Part shown: in pieces, positions 60,563-64,000 of the stretch | Numbering within the stretch: position 1 is the first letter of the stretch | How the letters are laid out: each line of letters begins with the position of its first letter | Origin: Neomoorella carbonis | GTDB lineage: Bacteria > Bacillota > DSM-521 > Neomoorellales > Neomoorellaceae | Length of the DNA stretch: 64,000 nt | Assembly: GCF_045278715.1 (NCBI RefSeq) | Contig: NZ_CP136420.1 | Location: 2,294,001 to 2,358,000 of the forward strand | Reading direction: 5' to 3' | The notes under the pieces: generated by a model | What the model was told of the DNA's origin: nothing | Seen by the model: the letters and a program-made list of their open reading frames with translations, nothing else | Databases searched by the model: none | Made by a program: the position numbers and the translations under genes

Positions 60563-62878
60563 CTACTCCCTAAAGTCCCTTTCAGCTGCAGTAGATTTAG
60601 TAAAGCCACCGGCCCGTTCGATTATCAGGTTCTGGTATTCACGGGAGAGAGTTATAAAATGTGCACTGTAGCCGTGTACCCTTACCAACAGATCCTTATA
60701 TTGTTCCGGGTGTTTTTGAGCATCTATCAATGTCTCCGGACTTACAACGTTAAAGGAAAGAGCAAATCCTCCCATCCCAAAATAGGTCCTAATCAGGGCT
60801 ACCAGTTTTTCGATCTTTTCCTCTCCCTCCAACGTCTCAGGCATCAAATGTATATCCACTATTGATGAATTGGAGCAAGATGAATAATCAATTTTCGCTG
60901 CAGAGTTAAGGAACGAAGTAACACCCTTTCGACTCTTAATCGGCGATAGATTGGTTGCTATTGCCTCTCCAGCCCTTCTCCCGTCCGCAGATGCACCGCA
61001 TATCTGACCGGAATGGTCAGCTGCCGTAGCCCAAAGTCCAGCCTTGAAGCGTCCTCCTCGAGGATTTGTATATTTTCCTACCTCTTGATACCAGAAATCG
61101 CAAATATCTTTTACAATATCATCCACATAGTCATCATTATCCCCCCACTTGGGACATTCCAGCAGCATCTTCCTTATGTCGTCTCTTCCTTCAAAATCGT
61201 TCTTAAGTACTTCAACAAGCTCTTCCAGAGTAATCTTTTTTTCATCGAAGCAAACCTTTTTAATCGCCGCTAGGGCTTCAGCAGTATTGGGGACCCCGCG
61301 CAGTGTAGTTCCTGTATTGTTATATATCGGGCCGCCATCTGTATGGTCCTTCCCCTTTTCCACACATCCCTCTATTACAACAGACAGCAGAGGGGAGGGG
61401 GCTATTTTTGATATATAGGTGTCTACCATGTTGGATACCTTTACGTGTCTTTCAAGTGCAAATGCCAGATGCTTTTTGAAGTTTTCCATTAGCTGTTCGA
61501 AGGACTTGATGGTAGATGCTTCGCCTGTTGCAGGTCCCTCCATGTCACCATCATCAAGGAAGGTTGCATAATAATCTCTCAAAACCTGTATGTGTAGGGT
61601 GGTGATATTGTTTCTATAACTCTTCCCATTATTTAGAGCCAGTTCCAAGACCTTTAAAGCATCAATCCAAATTGCAATAGATCTGTCCTGGGATTTCCCC
61701 TGGCTGTATACCTCAATGCAGCCGTCATTGCAATAATCGCGCGCATCCTGCAAAGATATCCCTACTTTCTGAAGTGCCGGGATGATTATTTCATCATTAT
61801 AGAACGCAGGCATACCAATACCCGTTGCTAATAGTTTGCAGGCTTTTGTCAGCAAGTCTTTTGGCGAATTTTTATGCACCCTGACTGAAACGATGGGATC
61901 CCGAAGCTTTAGTTCACTAGCAACATCCAAGCACAGATATGTCAGTTCATTGGTCCCATCTACCCCATCCGGAGTCAATCCTGCCAGGATTATATTGTTC
62001 CCGGTCTCCTGAAGTCCGTATTCCTCTCCTGCTCCAGTACCCATATACACTGTTTTCCCATCCACATTTATTATATATTTACTAGCAGTATCATCTTTAT
62101 TATCGGTATCGTCGCTTTTTATGACATAGTCCGTCATATTACACTTGATCCAGAAGTGTTGAAGCAGTTTCCGTACATCTTCCTTTGTCATTGTTCCGTT
62201 TCGGAGGCCTTGTTCATAAAACGGGTAAAGATACTGGTCAAATCTTCCAAATTGGATTAAGGTATGACCAACAATCCGAAGAGCGCTGTATGTGAACCAG
62301 ACAGATTGCAGCGCTTCGTGAAATGTTCTCGCCGGGTTAGCCGGCACATGTCTGCAAATGTCTGCAATTTTTTTAAGTTCTTTTCTTCTTTGCTCATCAG
62401 ATTCCTGAGTGCATAATCTTTCTGCTTCTTCAGCATATCTCTCTGCATATCTTATAACTGCATTGCACGCAATCTCTGCCGCCTGCCAAAACTGGTTCTT
62501 CTCTTCATCCTTTTCATTGCACCGCAGACGGTTAATATCATCTATTATGCCTTTCAGGCCTTTGGCAAGTACCATGCGATAACTGGGTGAATTATGGCCA
62601 TATATCATATAAGGTGTTAGTCGGGCAACATTCCATGCCCAGTCCCTCTCTTCTTGCGTGGTATATTCCGGCATAGCCATCTGGGGCCGCAAGCCGACAA
62701 TAAGTTCTCCTTCCAGAATACGTACCGGAGCTTGCTCCAGTAATGTCTTTTCAGCCAGCGCCTTTCGAATGATTAAGGGATAGTGCCTGGTCGTATCATC
62801 GAGAACATTGAATTTTCTACTGTCGCATATTACGAATTCCTTTTTCTTTAAATTTTCTTTTAGTTTTAGTATGGACAT
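60563..62878 (-). CDS. Glycyl radical enzyme, unassigned subfamily
   Basis: A 771-residue member of the pyruvate formate-lyase superfamily. The thiyl cysteine is C387 in DYCNDGCIEVYSQGKS, with E389 two residues on as in the eliminating and decarboxylating members. The radical glycine is G736 in RVHGYSAHF. The motif GCIEVY differs from GCVEP of the glycerol, choline, isethionate and hydroxyproline enzymes, and there is no Cys-Cys pair as in formate lyase. The substrate cannot be named. A branched-chain-amino-acid-type ABC transporter gene lies upstream on the same strand. Ribosome site GGGGG 10 nt before the ATG. Confidence 0.85.
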   Translation of the reverse strand: MSILKLKENLKKKEFVICDSRKFNVLDDTTRHYPLIIRKALAEKTLLEQAPVRILEGELIVGLRPQMAMPEYTTQEERDWAWNVARLTPYMIYGHNSPSYRMVLAKGLKGIIDDINRLRCNEKDEEKNQFWQAAEIACNAVIRYAERYAEEAERLCTQESDEQRRKELKKIADICRHVPANPARTFHEALQSVWFTYSALRIVGHTLIQFGRFDQYLYPFYEQGLRNGTMTKEDVRKLLQHFWIKCNMTDYVIKSDDTDNKDDTASKYIINVDGKTVYMGTGAGEEYGLQETGNNIILAGLTPDGVDGTNELTYLCLDVASELKLRDPIVSVRVHKNSPKDLLTKACKLLATGIGMPAFYNDEIIIPALQKVGISLQDARDYCNDGCIEVYSQGKSQDRSIAIWIDALKVLELALNNGKSYRNNITTLHIQVLRDYYATFLDDGDMEGPATGEASTIKSFEQLMENFKKHLAFALERHVKVSNMVDTYISKIAPSPLLSVVIEGCVEKGKDHTDGGPIYNNTGTTLRGVPNTAEALAAIKKVCFDEKKITLEELVEVLKNDFEGRDDIRKMLLECPKWGDNDDYVDDIVKDICDFWYQEVGKYTNPRGGRFKAGLWATAADHSGQICGASADGRRAGEAIATNLSPIKSRKGVTSFLNSAAKIDYSSCSNSSIVDIHLMPETLEGEEKIEKLVALIRTYFGMGGFALSFNVVSPETLIDAQKHPEQYKDLLVRVHGYSAHFITLSREYQNLIIERAGGFTKSTAAERDFRE

Positions 62879-63405
62879 AACATTAATACCCCCTATTTAT
62901 GATAGTAATTGGACACTAACCACTACAAGCTCTTTGATAATTGAACAATTAGTAAATAAACATGGTGGCCAATTCTTCTTCATCATCAAGATCTTCATCA
63001 TAGAGCCTGTGGATATGGGGGCAACGCTTAAGATGCGTAACCCTTTAGGTAACCTTTATATTTACGCCTACTTTTTAGAAAACCCCCATGCTACCACCCC
63101 CTTTACGTTGTCCCAGCGGCTATGGACCCTGTGGGCAACCACTTCCGGCTTCTGGTCCACTTTTCGGGGAATCTCCGATTGGTCAAAAGTTCACAGCCGC
63201 TGCATATCCACAGGCCGTAAATAGAAGGATTTTGTAAGCCCAGTTTGCAGCGGCCGACTTGTGCATCGCTTGAAGCCTGGGACGGTTCTGATATTTTGCA
63301 ATGCTGTTTTGGCGGCCTGAGCCTCTGGGAAACGTTTATTGAAACTTCGTTAAATGTTTGATTTTCATGCAAATTTTATTTAAACTGTGTAGACCCCGCC
63401 CCTGT
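62879..63405. other. Intergenic region with no supported gene
   Basis: About 530 bp between the glycyl radical enzyme and the transporter gene. It contains short open frames on both strands with no recognised product. GC-rich patches (63100-63300) stand out in an AT-rich surround and include two copies of CCTGTGGATATG (near 63008 and 63207). These may be relics of a mobile element, but no intact repeat or transposase is visible. The promoter of the enzyme gene should lie near its left end. Confidence 0.35.
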
Positions 63406-64000
63406 TTATCGGTTATCCAATTCGACAACGAATTTTTTATGGCTAACCTTACTTAAATTTTTGGACTTGCTACTTAAGAAACCTACTATCCCTTCAGGCA
63501 GATACATGCGGATTAACAATGCTAAAACTCCGCAAACTACAATACGCCACTCCATAGCTACATTTAATAATGTAGGAATCGATGTTATCAAAGCTGCGCC
63601 GAAGATGGGACCCCATATACTCTTCGGCCCTCCAATCCAGAAGGATAAAATGGTAATGAACGACAGCTCCACCGACCAATAAGAAGGAGAAGTGAATCCC
63701 GTACTGTAGCCGGTGCAAAAACCGGCTAATCCTAGAAACGGGACAAAAATCAAGTAGGCCAACCTTTTGTATTTTGTTATATTTATGCCCAAACTGCTGG
63801 CCAGCTGTTCATTTTGGGCAGCAAGGGCAATTACCCTACCCAGACGTGTCCTTAAAATCCAGTAAATCGCTCCGACCCCTATCAATGTAAAAACCAGTAT
63901 GATCAGATACTTATAAGGCAATTGTTTGAAGATATCTGCCGGCGGCAAGGTTTCAAGGGCTACTCCCATTGTTCCACCTGTGAAACTTGGAAAGGCGGCT
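63406..64000 (-). CDS. Branched-chain-amino-acid-type ABC transporter permease (LivM), partial
   Basis: The C-terminal ~198 residues of a LivM-family permease, cut by the right edge; codons run in frame to the end of the window (FTGGTMGVALETL), so the internal ATG at 63969 is not the start. About five hydrophobic segments and the conserved GRVIALAAQNEQLASSLGINITKYKRLAYL coupling loop, read as GRVIALAAQNE then LASSLGINITKYKRL, are visible. The transporter probably imports the substrate of the neighbouring glycyl radical enzyme or an amide/amino acid. Confidence 0.85.
   Translation of the reverse strand, partial: AAFPSFTGGTMGVALETLPPADIFKQLPYKYLIILVFTLIGVGAIYWILRTRLGRVIALAAQNEQLASSLGINITKYKRLAYLIFVPFLGLAGFCTGYSTGFTSPSYWSVELSFITILSFWIGGPKSIWGPIFGAALITSIPTLLNVAMEWRIVVCGVLALLIRMYLPEGIVGFLSSKSKNLSKVSHKKFVVELDNR

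Noticed and set aside
63103..63372. 89-codon open frame upstream of the glycyl radical enzyme
   Set aside because: No family signal and no start site; may be part of a mobile element relic.
1..64000. CRISPR array, tRNA or rRNA genes
   Set aside because: No regularly spaced direct repeats, cloverleaf ends or rRNA-like segments were seen on either strand.

Overview
The window reads as an accessory-rich stretch of an anaerobic, acetogen-like Clostridia genome. Corrinoid methyltransferase parts, a RACo-type activase, a tungsten aldehyde oxidoreductase with its own MoaD, two multi-subunit molybdenum hydroxylases and GC-rich clostridial genes with strong GGAGG ribosome sites suggest a Moorella-like organism. 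That placement is inference; no rRNA is present. Almost everything is on the minus strand. The exceptions are pabB and pabC (20175-22564).

1-20 kb: a nearly complete nicotinate fermentation cluster, matching enzyme by enzyme the pathway known from Eubacterium barkeri. In transcription order: NiaP-like MFS importer, nicotinate dehydrogenase NdhF-S-L-M, enamidase, 6-hydroxynicotinate reductase, a UPF0280 protein, an AA_synth-family protein, 2-(hydroxymethyl)glutarate dehydrogenase, a serine-dehydratase-like dehydratase, B12-dependent 2-methyleneglutarate mutase, 3-methylitaconate isomerase, a MutL-like ATPase, dimethylmalate lyase and dimethylmaleate hydratase (cut by the left edge). A PrpR-type sigma-54 activator lies upstream, and a textbook -24/-12 promoter sits between it and the importer.

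20-23.3 kb: pabB-pabC for folate, on the plus strand. The leader carries GAG/TAG triplets and an intrinsic terminator, as in TRAP-controlled attenuators.

22.6-31.3 kb: a methyltransferase operon (corrinoid protein, methyl-THF methyltransferase, kinase, response regulator, RACo-like activase, UroD-like methyltransferase). Its sensor kinase has a complete corrinoid-binding domain and a PocR domain fused in front of the kinase.

31.3-35.6 kb: a decayed fumarase fragment, a DUF35/thiolase/GNAT-like operon whose thiolase lacks the nucleophilic cysteine, and a PucR regulator.

35.7-54.3 kb: nitrogen heterocycle genes. They comprise a uracil/xanthine permease, a three-subunit xanthine-dehydrogenase-type hydroxylase, a cyclase-family metal hydrolase, an FdrA/DUF1116/DUF2877 set (oxamate carbamoyltransferase type), two 80% identical carbamate kinases flanking a two-subunit fumarase, then pyrB, pyrC, pyrE, pyrD and pyrK. 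The abundance of carbamoyl-phosphate enzymes next to carbamate kinases, with no carAB or pyrF, hints that ATP is made from ureido compounds.

54.5-64 kb: a FGGY-kinase remnant, cupin phosphoglucose isomerase, 2-hydroxyacid dehydrogenase, MoaD and AOR; then a visibly AT-richer segment with an unassigned glycyl radical enzyme, its activase and the start of a branched-chain-amino-acid-type ABC transporter.
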